In this document: piece after piece, positions 35,986 to 45,282 of the stretch | Position numbering within the stretch: position 1 is the first letter of the stretch | Layout of the letters: each line of letters opens with the position of its first letter | Source: Ideonella sp. | GTDB lineage: Bacteria; Pseudomonadota; Gammaproteobacteria; Burkholderiales; Burkholderiaceae_C | Length of the DNA: 64,000 nucleotides | Reading direction: 5' to 3' | Assembly (NCBI RefSeq): GCF_016702655.1 | Contig: NZ_JADJDO010000020.1 | Location: 50,639-114,638, forward strand | Program-made: the position numbers and the translations under genes | The notes under the pieces: generated by a model | What the model was told of the DNA's origin: nothing | Databases searched by the model: none | Seen by the model: only the letters and a program-made list of their open reading frames with translations

Positions 35986-37317
35986 ATGACCGCGGTCCGG
36001 CGCATCGCGTTGCGCGGCGATCTGCTCGATTTCACGGCCGCGCCGGCATGGGGCGAAGTCGCGAGCCCCGGCGTGCGCTGGCGGCCGGACCACTGGCTGC
36101 TGATCGAAGCCGACGGCCGCATTGCCGGCGCACAGCCGGGCAGCAGCGAGCCGGGGCCCGATTGGCAGCGCCACGATCATCGCGGCCGGCTCGTGCTGCC
36201 CGGATTCATCGACACCCATGTGCACAGCGCGCAGATCGAGGTCATCGCGAGCTACGGTGCCCAGTTGCTCGACTGGCTCGAGACCTACACCTTCCCGGCC
36301 GAAATGCGCTATGCCGACCCGGCCTGCGCACAGGCCGGCGCGGCGCATTTCCTGGATGCGCTGATCGGCCACGGCACGACGGCGGCGGTCGTCTTTCCGA
36401 CCGTGCACAAGGGTTCCGCCGAGGCCCTGTTCGCCGCGGCGCAGCAGCGCGGCATGCGCCTCGTCGCCGGCAAGGTGTTGATGGACCGCAATGCGCCACC
36501 TGCGCTGTGCGACGACGTGGCACAGGCCGAACGCGATTGCACGGACCTGATCGAGCGCTGGCATGGCCGCGACCGACTCGCGTATGCAGTGACGGTGCGC
36601 TTCGCGCCGACGAGCACGCCGGCGCAACTGGCGATGGCCGGGCGGCTGCTGCAGGACCATCCCGGCATCTACATGCAGACCCACGTGGCCGAGAACCGCG
36701 ACGAAGTGCGCTGGGTGCGCGAGCTCTTTCCCGAGGCGCGCAGCTACCTCGACGTGTACGCGCGCGCCGGGTTGCTCGGGCCGCGCAGCGTGCTCGCGCA
36801 CGGGATCTGGCTCGACGACGCCGACCGCGCGCTGCTCGCGGCGAGCGGCGCGCAGATCGCGCACAGCCCGTCGTCGAACCTGTTCCTCGGCAGCGGCCTC
36901 GTCGGCTGGCGCGCCCTCGAGGCCGCGGGCGCGGCGCTGAGCCTGGCCAGCGACGTCGGCGGCGGGACCAGCCTCGCGATGCTGCGCACGATGGCCGACG
37001 CCTACAGGGTGCAGGCTCTCGCCGGCGAGCGGCTCACCGCATGGAAGGCGCTGCATGCGGCGACGCGCGGCGCGGCACTCGCGCTCGGGCTGGCCGATGA
37101 GATCGGAACGCTCGATGCCGGCCGCATCGCCGATGTCTGCGTCTGGGACTGGGCGCTGGGGCCGGTCGCCGAGCGCCGGCTGGAGGTGGCACGCGAACTG
37201 CACGAGCGCGTTTTCGCGTGGATCATGCTCGGCGACGAGCGCAACCTGGCCGCGGCCTATGTCGGCGGCGTGTGCCGGCGCTCGCGACAGCGGCAAGGAG
37301 AGAGCGGCACCGGCTAG
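35986..37317 (+). CDS. guaD: Guanine deaminase
   Basis: A 443-residue amidohydrolase. Zinc ligands are in PGFIDTHVHSAQIEV (HxH), MQTHVAENRDEV, VLAHGIWLDDAD and SLASDVGGGTSLAML. The blocks FVDTHVH and TFPAE(M)RYAD are typical of GuaD. It deaminates guanine to xanthine, the substrate of XdhAB encoded next door. It is preceded by LysR and followed by the purine-type ABC transporter. Confidence 0.92.
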   Translation: MTAVRRIALRGDLLDFTAAPAWGEVASPGVRWRPDHWLLIEADGRIAGAQPGSSEPGPDWQRHDHRGRLVLPGFIDTHVHSAQIEVIASYGAQLLDWLETYTFPAEMRYADPACAQAGAAHFLDALIGHGTTAAVVFPTVHKGSAEALFAAAQQRGMRLVAGKVLMDRNAPPALCDDVAQAERDCTDLIERWHGRDRLAYAVTVRFAPTSTPAQLAMAGRLLQDHPGIYMQTHVAENRDEVRWVRELFPEARSYLDVYARAGLLGPRSVLAHGIWLDDADRALLAASGAQIAHSPSSNLFLGSGLVGWRALEAAGAALSLASDVGGGTSLAMLRTMADAYRVQALAGERLTAWKALHAATRGAALALGLADEIGTLDAGRIADVCVWDWALGPVAERRLEVARELHERVFAWIMLGDERNLAAAYVGGVCRRSRQRQGESGTG

Positions 37318-37426
37318 AACGGCGACCACGGGAACGTACCTGCCGCGGCAGACGGCGGGAAGACAGGCAGGCAACTGGCGCGCAGGCAGCACAATCGCAG
37401 CGCCGGCGCGCAAGGAGACAAGGCAA

Positions 37427-38962
37427 ATGCTTCGACTCGAACTGATCGGCATCAGCAAGCAGTACCCGGCCGTCAAGGCCAACGACAACGTGAGCTTGCG
37501 CGTCAAGCCAGGCGAGATCCACGCCGTGCTCGGCGAGAACGGCGCCGGCAAGTCGACGATGATGAAGATGATCTACGGCGCGGTCCGGCCCGACGAGGGC
37601 GAGATCCGCTGGAACGGCCAGGCGGTTCAGATCGCGAGCCCGGCCCAGGCACGCCAGCTCGGCGTGAGCATGGTCTACCAGCACTTCTCGCTCTTCGACA
37701 CGCTCACCGCGGCCGAGAACGTCTGGCTCGGCCTCGACAAGTCGCTCTCGCTGGCCGAGGTCACGGCGCGCATCGAGAAGGTGGCCAAGGAGTACGGCCT
37801 CGACGTCGAGCCGCTGCGGCCGGTGCACACGCTCTCCGTCGGCGAGCGCCAGCGGGTCGAGATCGTGCGCGCGCTGCTCACCGAGCCCAAGCTGCTGATC
37901 CTCGACGAGCCGACCTCGGTGCTGACGCCGCAGGCGGTGGAGCGCCTGTTCGTCACGCTGCGCAAGCTCGCGAGCGAGGGCTGCAGCATCCTCTACATCA
38001 GCCACAAGCTCGACGAGATCCGCGCCCTGTGCCACAACTGCACCGTGTTGCGCGGCGGCAAGGTGACGGGCGAAGTCGACCCGACGAAGGAAACCAACGC
38101 CAGCCTGTCGCGGCTGATGATCGGTGCCGAGCCGCCGCAACTGCAGCATCGCGAAGCCAGGCTCGGCGCGACGGTGCTCGAGGTCAGGGGCCTGAGCCTG
38201 GAGAAGCAAGACCAGTTCGGCATGAGCCTGAAGGACATCGCCTTCGAGGTCCGCGCGGGCGAGATCGTCGGCATCGCCGGCGTTTCCGGCAACGGCCAGC
38301 AGGAGCTGATGGCGGCGCTTTCGGGCGAGGACGAACGCGCCGCGCCGGATGCGATCCGCCTGTTCGGCAAGCCCATCGGCAATCACTCGCCGCGGCGACG
38401 GCGCCGCGAGGGCCTGCACTTCGTTCCCGAGGAGCGCCTCGGCCGTGGCGCCGTGCCGACGCTGTCGCTGGCGCAGAACACGCTGCTCACGCGCACCGAG
38501 ACGGTGTCGGGATCGGGCTGGATCAACGTCAGTGCGGTGCACCTGATGGCGGCCGACCTGATCAGCCGCTTCAACGTGCGCGCCGGCGGCGCCGGTGCGG
38601 CGGCCAGGTCGCTCTCGGGCGGCAACCTGCAGAAGTTCATCGTCGGGCGCGAGATCGCGGCCGATCCCAAGCTGCTCATCGTCTCGCAGCCGACCTGGGG
38701 CGTCGACGTCGGCGCCGCGGCCCAGATCCGCGGCGAACTGCTCAAGCTGCGCGACGAGGGTTGCGCGCTGCTCGTCGTCAGCGAAGAGCTCGACGAGCTG
38801 TTCGAGATCTGCGACCGCATGGTCGTGATCGCGCAGGGCAAGGTCTCGCCGTCGGTGCCGACGGCGCAGGCGACGATCGAGATGATCGGCGAGTGGATGT
38901 CGGGCCTGTGGAACAAGGAACCCGGCGCCGCGGCGCAGCGCGAGGAGGTGTCCCATGCTTAA
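37427..38962 (+). CDS. Nucleoside/nucleobase ABC transporter ATPase (tandem domains)
   Basis: A 511-residue protein with two ABC cassettes, as in RbsA/YufO-type importers. Cassette 1 has GENGAGKSTMMKMIYG, LSVGERQRVEIVRALL and LLILDEPTSVLTP. Cassette 2 has GVSGNGQQELMAALSG, a signature LSGGNLQKFIVGREI and LLIVSQPTWGVDVGAA, in which the usual D-E after the Walker B strand is replaced, as is common in the second cassette. It powers the permeases at 38955 and 40146. The next gene starts inside its last codons. Confidence 0.9.
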   Translation: MLRLELIGISKQYPAVKANDNVSLRVKPGEIHAVLGENGAGKSTMMKMIYGAVRPDEGEIRWNGQAVQIASPAQARQLGVSMVYQHFSLFDTLTAAENVWLGLDKSLSLAEVTARIEKVAKEYGLDVEPLRPVHTLSVGERQRVEIVRALLTEPKLLILDEPTSVLTPQAVERLFVTLRKLASEGCSILYISHKLDEIRALCHNCTVLRGGKVTGEVDPTKETNASLSRLMIGAEPPQLQHREARLGATVLEVRGLSLEKQDQFGMSLKDIAFEVRAGEIVGIAGVSGNGQQELMAALSGEDERAAPDAIRLFGKPIGNHSPRRRRREGLHFVPEERLGRGAVPTLSLAQNTLLTRTETVSGSGWINVSAVHLMAADLISRFNVRAGGAGAAARSLSGGNLQKFIVGREIAADPKLLIVSQPTWGVDVGAAAQIRGELLKLRDEGCALLVVSEELDELFEICDRMVVIAQGKVSPSVPTAQATIEMIGEWMSGLWNKEPGAAAQREEVSHA

Positions 38963-40064
38963 GTTCGAAGCCCGGCCCGAGGCCTCGCGCCTGATGTCGG
39001 TCGCGTCGCCGCTGCTCGCGCTCGCGATCACGGTCGTGGTCGGCACCTGTCTGTTCATGATCCTCGGCAAGGATCCGATCCGGGGCTTGCAGGTCTTCTT
39101 CATCGAGCCGGTGAAGAGCGGCTACGCGTTGTCCGAACTCGCGATGAAGGCCACGCCGCTGCTGCTGATCGCGCTCGGCCTCGCGGTGTGCTTTCGTTCC
39201 AACGTCTGGAACATCGGCGCCGAAGGCCAGTTCGTGCTCGGCGCGATCTTCGCCGGCGGCGTTGCGATGCAGGCCGGCCCGACGACGGGCGCCTGGATCG
39301 TCGTGCCCATCCTGCTCGCCGGCGTGCTCGGGGGCATGGTCTGGGCCGGCATCGTCGCGCTGCTGCGCGACCGCTTCAACGCCAACGAGATTCTGGTCAG
39401 CCTGATGCTCGTCTACGTGGCCGACATGGTGCTCAACTACCTCGTCTATGGGCCCTGGAAGGACCCGCAGGGCTACAACTTCCCGCAGACCATCACCTTT
39501 GCCGCGGCGACCAAGATCCCGAAGCTCGTCGAGGGCTTTCGCACCAACATCGGCGTGATCATCGGCCTGGCCGCGGTGGCGGGTTTCTGGATCCTGCTCT
39601 TTCGCACCTACCTCGGCTTCCAGCTCCAGGTTGGCGGGCTCGCACCGGCCGCGGCGCGCTACGCCGGCTTCTCGTCGCGCAGCGCGCTGTGGACGGCGCT
39701 GCTGCTGTCGGGCGGCATGGCGGGCTTGGCAGGCGCGCTCGACGTCGCCGGCCCGCTCGGGCAGCTCACGCCGCATGTGCCGGCAGGCTACGGCTTCGCG
39801 GCGATCATCGTCGCCTATGTCGGCCGGCTGCATCCGGTGGGCATCGTGTTCTCGGCGATCCTGATGAGCATGTTCTACATCGGCGGCGAGCTTGCGCAGT
39901 CGCGCCTCGGACTGCCCAAGTCGCTGACCGGTGTGTTCCAGGGCCTGCTGCTGTTCACGCTGCTCGCCTGCGACACGCTGATCCACTACCGCGTCCGGTG
40001 GGCTGCGTCGCGGCCGGCGGTCAAGCATCACGCCGCGGCGACCGCAACCGCCAAGGAGGCATGA
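38955..40064 (+). CDS. Nucleoside/nucleobase ABC transporter permease 1
   Basis: A 369-residue BPD_transp_2-type inner-membrane permease with about ten helices. Blocks include ATPLLLIALGLAVCFRSNVW, NIGAEGQFVLGAIFAGG and FNANEILVSLMLVYVADMVL, with GYGFAAIIVAYVGRLHPVGI near the end. This is the YufP/NupB-type larger permease. It overlaps the ATPase gene by eight bases. Confidence 0.9.
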   Translation: MLKFEARPEASRLMSVASPLLALAITVVVGTCLFMILGKDPIRGLQVFFIEPVKSGYALSELAMKATPLLLIALGLAVCFRSNVWNIGAEGQFVLGAIFAGGVAMQAGPTTGAWIVVPILLAGVLGGMVWAGIVALLRDRFNANEILVSLMLVYVADMVLNYLVYGPWKDPQGYNFPQTITFAAATKIPKLVEGFRTNIGVIIGLAAVAGFWILLFRTYLGFQLQVGGLAPAAARYAGFSSRSALWTALLLSGGMAGLAGALDVAGPLGQLTPHVPAGYGFAAIIVAYVGRLHPVGIVFSAILMSMFYIGGELAQSRLGLPKSLTGVFQGLLLFTLLACDTLIHYRVRWAASRPAVKHHAAATATAKEA

Positions 40065-40065
40065 T

Positions 40066-40143
40066 GAACAACCCCCAAGCTCACTTCGTTCGCTGCCCCC
40101 CGAGGGGGCGCTCAATGCCCTTCGGGCGGCCGGGCGGGCACTG
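40066..40143 (+). repeat. GC-rich repeat between the two permease genes
   Basis: CCCCCAAGCTCACTTCGTTC then CCCCCCGAGGGGGCGCTCAA and CCCTTCGGGCGGCCGGGCGG. It is a compact copy of the repeat family seen at 25340 and 14448, inserted inside an operon between two co-functional permease genes, so it cannot be a full terminator in practice. Confidence 0.65.
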
Positions 40144-40145
40144 AG

Positions 40146-41066
40146 ATGGAACCCTTTGCCCTGCTCCTGGCCGCCACCCTCAACGCCGGCACGCTGCTCG
40201 CGCTGGCGGCCCTTGGCCTGTTGATCAACGAGCGCGCCGGCATCGTCAACCTCGGCGCCGAGGGCATGATGCTCGTCGCCGCGGTGGCCGGTTTCGCGAC
40301 CGCCTTCCACACCGGCAGCGACGTGCTCGCCTTCGGCGCCGGTGCCGCGGCCGGTGCGCTGATGGCGGCGGCGTTCGGGCTGCTCGTGATCTGGTTCAAC
40401 ACCAACCAGTACGCGACCGGCCTCGCGCTCTCGCTGTTCGGTGCCGGCTTCTCGGCGTTCGTCGGCATCGGCTACGCGAAGGAGAAGCTCGCCGAGCGCA
40501 TGCGCTTCGAAATCCCGGGGCTGGCCGACATTCCCTTCCTCGGCTCGGCGATGTTCAAGCAGCATCCGATGGTCTACCTGACGGTGATCCTGACGGTCGC
40601 GCTGACCTGGTTTCTCTACCGCTCGCGCGCCGGGCTGGTGCTGCGCGCGGTCGGCGAGTCGCCCGAGTCGGCGCATGCTCTCGGCTACCCGGTGCGGCGC
40701 ATCCGCATGGCTGCGGTCATCGTCGGCGGCGCACTGTGCGGCATTGCCGGGGCCTACGTGTCGGTGATCTACACCCCGCTGTGGGTCGAGGGCATGGTCG
40801 CCGGCAAGGGCTGGATCGCACTTGCGCTGACGACGTTTGCCACCTGGCGCCCGATCCGGGTGTTGCTCGGCGCGTATCTGTTCGGCGGCGTGACGATGCT
40901 GCAGTTCCACCTGCAGGGCGAAGGCGTGCAGATCCCGAGCCAGTTCCTGACCATGCTGCCCTACCTCGCGACGATCGTCGTGCTGGTGCTGATCTCGCGC
41001 AACGAGAGCTTCATCAAGGCCAACATGCCGGCCTCGATCGGCAAGCCCTTCTTCCCGGGAAGTTGA
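40146..41066 (+). CDS. Nucleoside/nucleobase ABC transporter permease 2
   Basis: A 306-residue permease of the same superfamily (YufQ/NupC-type): TLLALAALGLLINERAGIVN, LGAEGMMLVAAVAGFATAF, NQYATGLALSLFGAGFSAFV, RAVGESPESAHALGYPVRRI and GIAGAYVSVIYTPLWVEGMV. It forms the membrane channel with permease 1. Confidence 0.9.
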   Translation: MEPFALLLAATLNAGTLLALAALGLLINERAGIVNLGAEGMMLVAAVAGFATAFHTGSDVLAFGAGAAAGALMAAAFGLLVIWFNTNQYATGLALSLFGAGFSAFVGIGYAKEKLAERMRFEIPGLADIPFLGSAMFKQHPMVYLTVILTVALTWFLYRSRAGLVLRAVGESPESAHALGYPVRRIRMAAVIVGGALCGIAGAYVSVIYTPLWVEGMVAGKGWIALALTTFATWRPIRVLLGAYLFGGVTMLQFHLQGEGVQIPSQFLTMLPYLATIVVLVLISRNESFIKANMPASIGKPFFPGS

Positions 41067-41091
41067 TGTCGGCCCCGTGCTATCTCATAAT
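41063..41091 (+). promoter_or_regulatory. Sigma-70-like promoter before the BMP lipoprotein gene
   Basis: TTGATG (41063-41068, overlapping the permease stop) and CATAAT (41086-41091) are separated by exactly 17 bases, close to the consensus. The lipoprotein gene begins at 41154 after a GGAGA ribosome site. A private promoter would let the binding protein be made in excess over the membrane subunits. Confidence 0.5.
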
Positions 41092-41153
41092 CCGCGGGCG
41101 CGCCTGGTGCGGGCGCCCGATTCCGTCCCCCCACGATCCATCCAGGAGACACC

Positions 41154-42320
41154 ATGACTGAGATTTCCAAACGCAAGCTGATCAAGACCGCCGGCTGGAG
41201 CGTGCTCGCTGCCGCGGCCGCGCTCGCCGGATGCGGCAAGAAGGAGGAAGCCGCGCCCGCTGCGGCACCGGCGCCGGCTTCGGCACCTGCATCGGCCGCG
41301 GCCGCCAAGCCCGAACCGCTGAAGGTCGCCTTCCTCTACATCGGCCCGGTCGGCGACGGCGGCTGGACCTTCGCCCACGACAACGGCCGCAAGGCGGTGG
41401 AAAAGCAGTTCGGCGACAAGGTCGTCACGACCTTCGTCGAGAAGGTGCCCGAGTCGGCGGACGCCGAACGCGTGCTGCGCGACGTGGCGAGCCAGGGCAA
41501 CAAGCTGATCTTCGGCACCACCTTCGGCTACATGGAGCCGATGCTCAAGACCGCGGCCGACCTGAAGGACGTGAAGTTCGAGCATGCGACCGGCTACAAG
41601 ACCGCGGAGAACATGCGCACCTACGACAGCCGCACCTACGAGGGCGCGTACATGGCGGGCGTGATCGCGGGCGGCATGACCAAGACCAACACGCTGGGCG
41701 TCGTCGGCTCGATCCCGATTCCGGAAGTGATCCGCAACATCAACAGCTTCACGCTCGGCGCGCAGTCGGTCAATCCGAAGGTCAAGACCAAGGTCGTGTG
41801 GGTCAACGAATGGTTCAACCCGCCCAAGGAAACCGAGGCCGCGCAGTCGCTGATGAACGGCGGCGCCGACGTGCTGATGCAGAACACCGACTCGTCGGCC
41901 GTGCTGCAGACGGCCGAGAAGGCAGGCAAGTACGCGTTCGGCTGGGACAGCGACATGCAGTCCTACGCGCCGAACGCGCACCTCGCGTCGGCGGTCATCA
42001 ACTGGGGCCCTTACTACGTCAAGGCGGTCCAGGACATGCTCGACAACAAGTGGAGCACGGGCCAGAGCTGGTGGGGCGTCAAGGAGGGCGCGATCGACCT
42101 CGTGTCGATTTCCGACAAGGTGCCCGCCGAGCTCAAGGCCAAGGCCGAGGCCGCAAAGGCCGGCCTGAAGGACGGCAGCCTCGTGATCTGGAAAGGCCCG
42201 ATCGTCGGCCAGGACGGCAAGGAGGTGCTGAAGAAGGACGAAGTGGCCGACGACAAGTTCCTTGGCGGCATCAAGTTCTACGTCAAGGGCGTCGAAGGCA
42301 AGGTGCCGGGCGACAAGTAG
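41154..42320 (+). CDS. BMP-family lipoprotein substrate-binding protein
   Basis: A 388-residue BMP/PnrA-like binding protein with a lipoprotein signal (LAAAAALAGC, acylated Cys about residue 26) and an Ala/Pro linker. Domain blocks are VAFLYIGPVGDGGWTFAHDN, LIFGTTFGYMEPMLKTAADL, GYKTAENMRTYDSRTYEGAY and FGWDSDMQSYAPNAHLASAV. BMP proteins bind purine nucleosides or related compounds. It completes the ABC importer. A paralogue is at 45283. Confidence 0.92.
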   Translation: MTEISKRKLIKTAGWSVLAAAAALAGCGKKEEAAPAAAPAPASAPASAAAAKPEPLKVAFLYIGPVGDGGWTFAHDNGRKAVEKQFGDKVVTTFVEKVPESADAERVLRDVASQGNKLIFGTTFGYMEPMLKTAADLKDVKFEHATGYKTAENMRTYDSRTYEGAYMAGVIAGGMTKTNTLGVVGSIPIPEVIRNINSFTLGAQSVNPKVKTKVVWVNEWFNPPKETEAAQSLMNGGADVLMQNTDSSAVLQTAEKAGKYAFGWDSDMQSYAPNAHLASAVINWGPYYVKAVQDMLDNKWSTGQSWWGVKEGAIDLVSISDKVPAELKAKAEAAKAGLKDGSLVIWKGPIVGQDGKEVLKKDEVADDKFLGGIKFYVKGVEGKVPGDK

Positions 42321-42375
42321 GTCGGCTACTGCGCGGACGCCATGCGTCGTTGCGCGGTGTTGGCTCCGGCATCAC

Positions 42376-42454
42376 ATGCACCTGCGGTGCATATGAGCCT
42401 CGCCGCTGCGGGCGCAGTCGGAATCCTCACGTACGCCAAGTACGTTGCGGTTCC
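42376..42454 (+). other. Two intergenic hairpins
   Basis: Within the 226-base gap before the deaminase gene are ATGCACC-TGC-GGTGCAT (42376-42392) and a longer imperfect stem GGAATCCTCACGTAC / GTACGTTGCGGTTCC around GCCAA (42420-42454). They precede the terminator-like palindrome at 42492. Their function is unknown; they may be part of a REP-like element. Confidence 0.4.
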
Positions 42455-42491
42455 TGCGCTCCTAGCCCGGCGACCGCTCGCTACGCCTCCG

Positions 42492-42518
42492 ACGAGGGCC
42501 GCCCAGGGCGGCCCTCGT
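42492..42518 (+). terminator. Terminator-like palindrome after the BMP gene
   Basis: ACGAGGGCCGCCC-A-GGGCGGCCCTCGT is a perfect 13-base inverted repeat (effective stem about 11 with a small loop) followed by CACGTTTGC, a weak T-tract. It separates the ABC transporter operon from the deaminase gene and fits an intrinsic terminator of a GC-rich genome. Confidence 0.6.
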
Positions 42519-42546
42519 CACGTTTGCATTGCATTCTTCAAAGCTC

Positions 42547-43599
42547 ATGAACTTCGACGCCATCCCCCGCGATCGCCTGCCCGCGCTGCTGCGCGCCAGC
42601 CCCAAGGCCGAACTGCACATCCACATCGAGGGCTCGCTCGAGCCTGAGCTGATCTTCGAGCTTGCCGCGCGCAACCGCGTTGCGCTGCCGTACGCGAACG
42701 TCGAGGCGCTGCGCGCGGCCTACGCGTTCACCGATCTGCAGAGCTTTCTCGACATCTACTACGCTGGCGCGTCGGTGCTGCTGCAGGAGCGCGACTTCTT
42801 CGACCTGGCATGGGCCTATCTGCAGCGCGCCGCGGCCGACAACGTCGTGCACGCGGAGATCTTCTTCGACCCGCAGACGCACACCGCGCGCGGCGTGCCC
42901 TTCGAGGCCGTGATCCGCGGACTGGACCACGCCTGCCGGCGCGCGCATGCCGAGCTCGGCTTGAGCGCGAAGCTGATCCTGTGCTTTCTGCGCCACCTGA
43001 GCGAGGACGACGCGCTCGCGACCTTCGAGCAGGCGCTGCCCTGGCGCCATCACTTCATCGGCGTCGGCCTGGACAGCGGCGAGCGCGGCAACCCGCCGGA
43101 GAAGTTCGCGCGCGTGTTCGCCAAGGCCCGCGCAGCCGGGCTGCACGTCGTCGCGCACGCCGGCGAGGAGGGGCCGCCCGAGTACATCCGCACCGCGCTC
43201 GATGTGCTCAAGGTCGAGCGCATCGACCATGGCGTGCGCTGCACCGAAGATCCGGCGCTCGTGCAGCGCCTGGCGCGCGAGCGCGTGCCGCTGACCGTGT
43301 GCCCTTTGTCGAACCTGAAGCTGCGCGTGTTCGATACGCTGGCCGGGCACAATCTCGCGCAACTGCTCGACGCCGGGCTGTGCGCGACAGTCAACTCCGA
43401 CGACCCGGCCTACTTCGGCGGCTACGTCAACGAGAACTACCTCGAGACCTTCGCCGCGCTGCCCGCGCTCGGCGCGCGCCAGGCCTGGCAATTGGCGAGC
43501 AACAGCTTCGCCGCGAGCTTCGCGCCGGCCGCCGACAAGGCGCGCTGGCAGGCGGCGCTCGACGCCGCCTTCGCCGCCGCCGCCGGCGGCGCCGACTGA
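42547..43599 (+). CDS. add: Adenine/adenosine deaminase
   Basis: A 350-residue deaminase with zinc and catalytic residues in KAELHIHIEGSLEPEL (HxH), VVAHAGEEGPPEYI (His, Glu), RIDHGVRCTED and ATVNSDDPAYFGG (Asp-Asp). The HIEGSLEPEL form and overall pattern resemble the bacterial adenine deaminases of the ADD superfamily more than classical adenosine deaminases, so adenine to hypoxanthine is likely. Hypoxanthine then feeds XdhAB. ATG 42547 is preferred to the upstream in-frame TTG. Confidence 0.88.
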   Translation: MNFDAIPRDRLPALLRASPKAELHIHIEGSLEPELIFELAARNRVALPYANVEALRAAYAFTDLQSFLDIYYAGASVLLQERDFFDLAWAYLQRAAADNVVHAEIFFDPQTHTARGVPFEAVIRGLDHACRRAHAELGLSAKLILCFLRHLSEDDALATFEQALPWRHHFIGVGLDSGERGNPPEKFARVFAKARAAGLHVVAHAGEEGPPEYIRTALDVLKVERIDHGVRCTEDPALVQRLARERVPLTVCPLSNLKLRVFDTLAGHNLAQLLDAGLCATVNSDDPAYFGGYVNENYLETFAALPALGARQAWQLASNSFAASFAPAADKARWQAALDAAFAAAAGGAD

Positions 43600-43611
43600 G
43601 GAGGACGCACC

Positions 43612-44382
43612 ATGCTGGAACTGCTCACGTCGCCGCAGGCCTGGATCGCGTTCGGCACGCTGACCGCGCTCGAGCTCGTGCTCGGCATCGACAACATCAT
43701 CTTCATCTCGATCCTGGTCGACAAGCTGCCGCACGCGCAGCGCCCGTTGGCGCGCCGGCTTGGCCTCTTCATGGCGATGTTCATGCGCGTCGGGCTGCTG
43801 CTCGTGCTGGCCTGGATCGTCGGCCTCGTGGCGCCGCTGTTCACGGTGCTCGGCCAGGAGATCTCGGGGCGCGACCTGATCCTGATCCTCGGCGGCCTGT
43901 TCCTGATCTGGAAGAGCACGGGCGAGATTCATCAGTCGCTGGAGGGCGAGGAGGGCCACTCGTCGAGTGCCGTCAAGGCGACCTTCACGGCCGTGATCCT
44001 GCAGATCATGGTCGTCGACATCGTGTTCTCGCTCGACTCCATCATCACCGCGGTGGGCATGGTCGACGACGTGCGCGTGATGATCGCCGCGGTCGTGGCC
44101 TCGGTCGGGCTGATGATGCTGTTCGCGGGCGCGATCGGGCAATTCGTGTCGGACCACCCGACGATAAAGATGCTCGCGCTGTCGTTCCTGGTCGTCGTCG
44201 GCGTGGTGCTGATCGCCGAGGGCTTCGACAACCACGTGCCCAAGGGCTACGTCTACTTCGCAATGGCGTTCTCGGTCACGGTCGAGATGCTCAACATCCG
44301 CATGCGCAGGCGCGGAAAGAAAACGGCGCACCTGAGTGCGCCGTATGTTCGCGAGGCAGGCGAGCCGCCGCAACGGCCCTGA
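43612..44382 (+). CDS. TerC family integral membrane protein
   Basis: A 256-residue TerC/Alx-type protein with about seven helices. Family residues lie in LELVLGIDNIIFISILVDKL and VDIVFSLDSIITAVGMVDDV (acidic, metal-site-like) and EGFDNHVPKGYVYFAMAFSV. TerC-family proteins are linked to manganese export and metal loading of secreted enzymes. It follows the deaminase gene by 12 bases and is likely co-transcribed, though no functional link is evident. Confidence 0.9.
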   Translation: MLELLTSPQAWIAFGTLTALELVLGIDNIIFISILVDKLPHAQRPLARRLGLFMAMFMRVGLLLVLAWIVGLVAPLFTVLGQEISGRDLILILGGLFLIWKSTGEIHQSLEGEEGHSSSAVKATFTAVILQIMVVDIVFSLDSIITAVGMVDDVRVMIAAVVASVGLMMLFAGAIGQFVSDHPTIKMLALSFLVVVGVVLIAEGFDNHVPKGYVYFAMAFSVTVEMLNIRMRRRGKKTAHLSAPYVREAGEPPQRP

Positions 44383-44397
44383 AGGCTGCGCCTGGCG

Positions 44398-45087
44398 CTA
44401 CTTGGCCATCGTCTTGAGCGCGCCCTGCAGCGGCGCGGCGGCCGGGTTGCTGACGTTTTGCTTGACCAGGATGTCGACCGGCGTCACCGGCTTGCCGTAG
44501 TAGGCCGCGTTCAGGCTTTCGCGGACCGCGATCACCTGCCCGTTGAGCGACATGTTGGCGTAGGCGCCCTTGGACTTGGAGTAGGAGACGAAGTCTTCGG
44601 TGAAGGTCGAGGTCGCGCCCGCGCCCTTGGGGCCGACGGCGATCGAGGCGTCGCCGCCGAGCTTGACCTTGGTCGACAGCAGCGAGTCGAGCGCTTTCTG
44701 GGTGTTGACGACGAGCATCGTCTCGGCCGCGGCGCCACCGGCCAGGAAGCCGAGGCTCACGCCGCCCATCGAGTAGAACGCCGGCGCGCTGAAGGCGCCG
44801 GTCTTGGCGTCGCGAACGAGCAGCACGCCGGTGCCGCCCGAGCCGCCGATGATGAAGCCGCCCTCGACGATCAGCGGATAGACGAGCACGCCCTTGGCCT
44901 TCTTCAGCAATGCCGGCAGTGCGACATAGTCCTTGTCGGCGGCGAAGGCATTGACCGTTGCGGTGGCCTTGTCGACGACGCCCTTGGCGTCGCTCGCGTC
45001 GTCGGCGCGCGCGGGCAGGCTGGCGAATGCCGTGGCGACCGCGATGGCGGTGCCGAGGAGGGCGAACTGGCGACGGGTCTGGCTCAT
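44398..45087 (-). CDS. SYLF (lipid-binding YSC84) domain secreted protein
   Basis: A 229-residue protein with a Tat/Sec-like signal (MSQTRRQFALLGTAIAVATA, twin Arg) and a SYLF/YSC84 domain: KKAKGVLVYPLIVEGGFIIG, GTGVLLVRDAKTGAFSAPAF, SMGGVSLGFLAGGAAAETML and DASIAVGPKGAGATSTFTED. Eukaryotic SYLF domains bind phosphoinositides; bacterial roles are unclear, probably envelope lipid binding. It converges on terC. Confidence 0.88.
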   Translation of the reverse strand: MSQTRRQFALLGTAIAVATAFASLPARADDASDAKGVVDKATATVNAFAADKDYVALPALLKKAKGVLVYPLIVEGGFIIGGSGGTGVLLVRDAKTGAFSAPAFYSMGGVSLGFLAGGAAAETMLVVNTQKALDSLLSTKVKLGGDASIAVGPKGAGATSTFTEDFVSYSKSKGAYANMSLNGQVIAVRESLNAAYYGKPVTPVDILVKQNVSNPAAAPLQGALKTMAK

Positions 45088-45282
45088 GGAAGTTCCTCGT
45101 TGAGCACCGCGGCGGCGGTGCGTTCGTTGCTGATGGAAGTTGTGCCGACGGGGGTTCTGGCCGGCGCAGGGGGCGGATTCTAAGCCCGCGCGCCGCGCGC
45201 TGCCTACAATCTCGCCCTCGCCCGCCCGGCGTGCCACCGCCGGGTCGAGACAGGGCGCTACGTGGCCATGTAGAGGAACACC

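Noticed and set aside
37318..37426. Purine riboswitch upstream of the nucleobase transporter
   Set aside because: The leader lacks the conserved purine-riboswitch loop sequences and is only about 110 bases of GC-rich DNA without a clear three-way junction.
38778..40910. A 710-codon minus-strand open frame opposite the ABC transporter genes
   Set aside because: Same reason: His/Arg/Gln-rich shadow of conserved membrane and ATPase genes.
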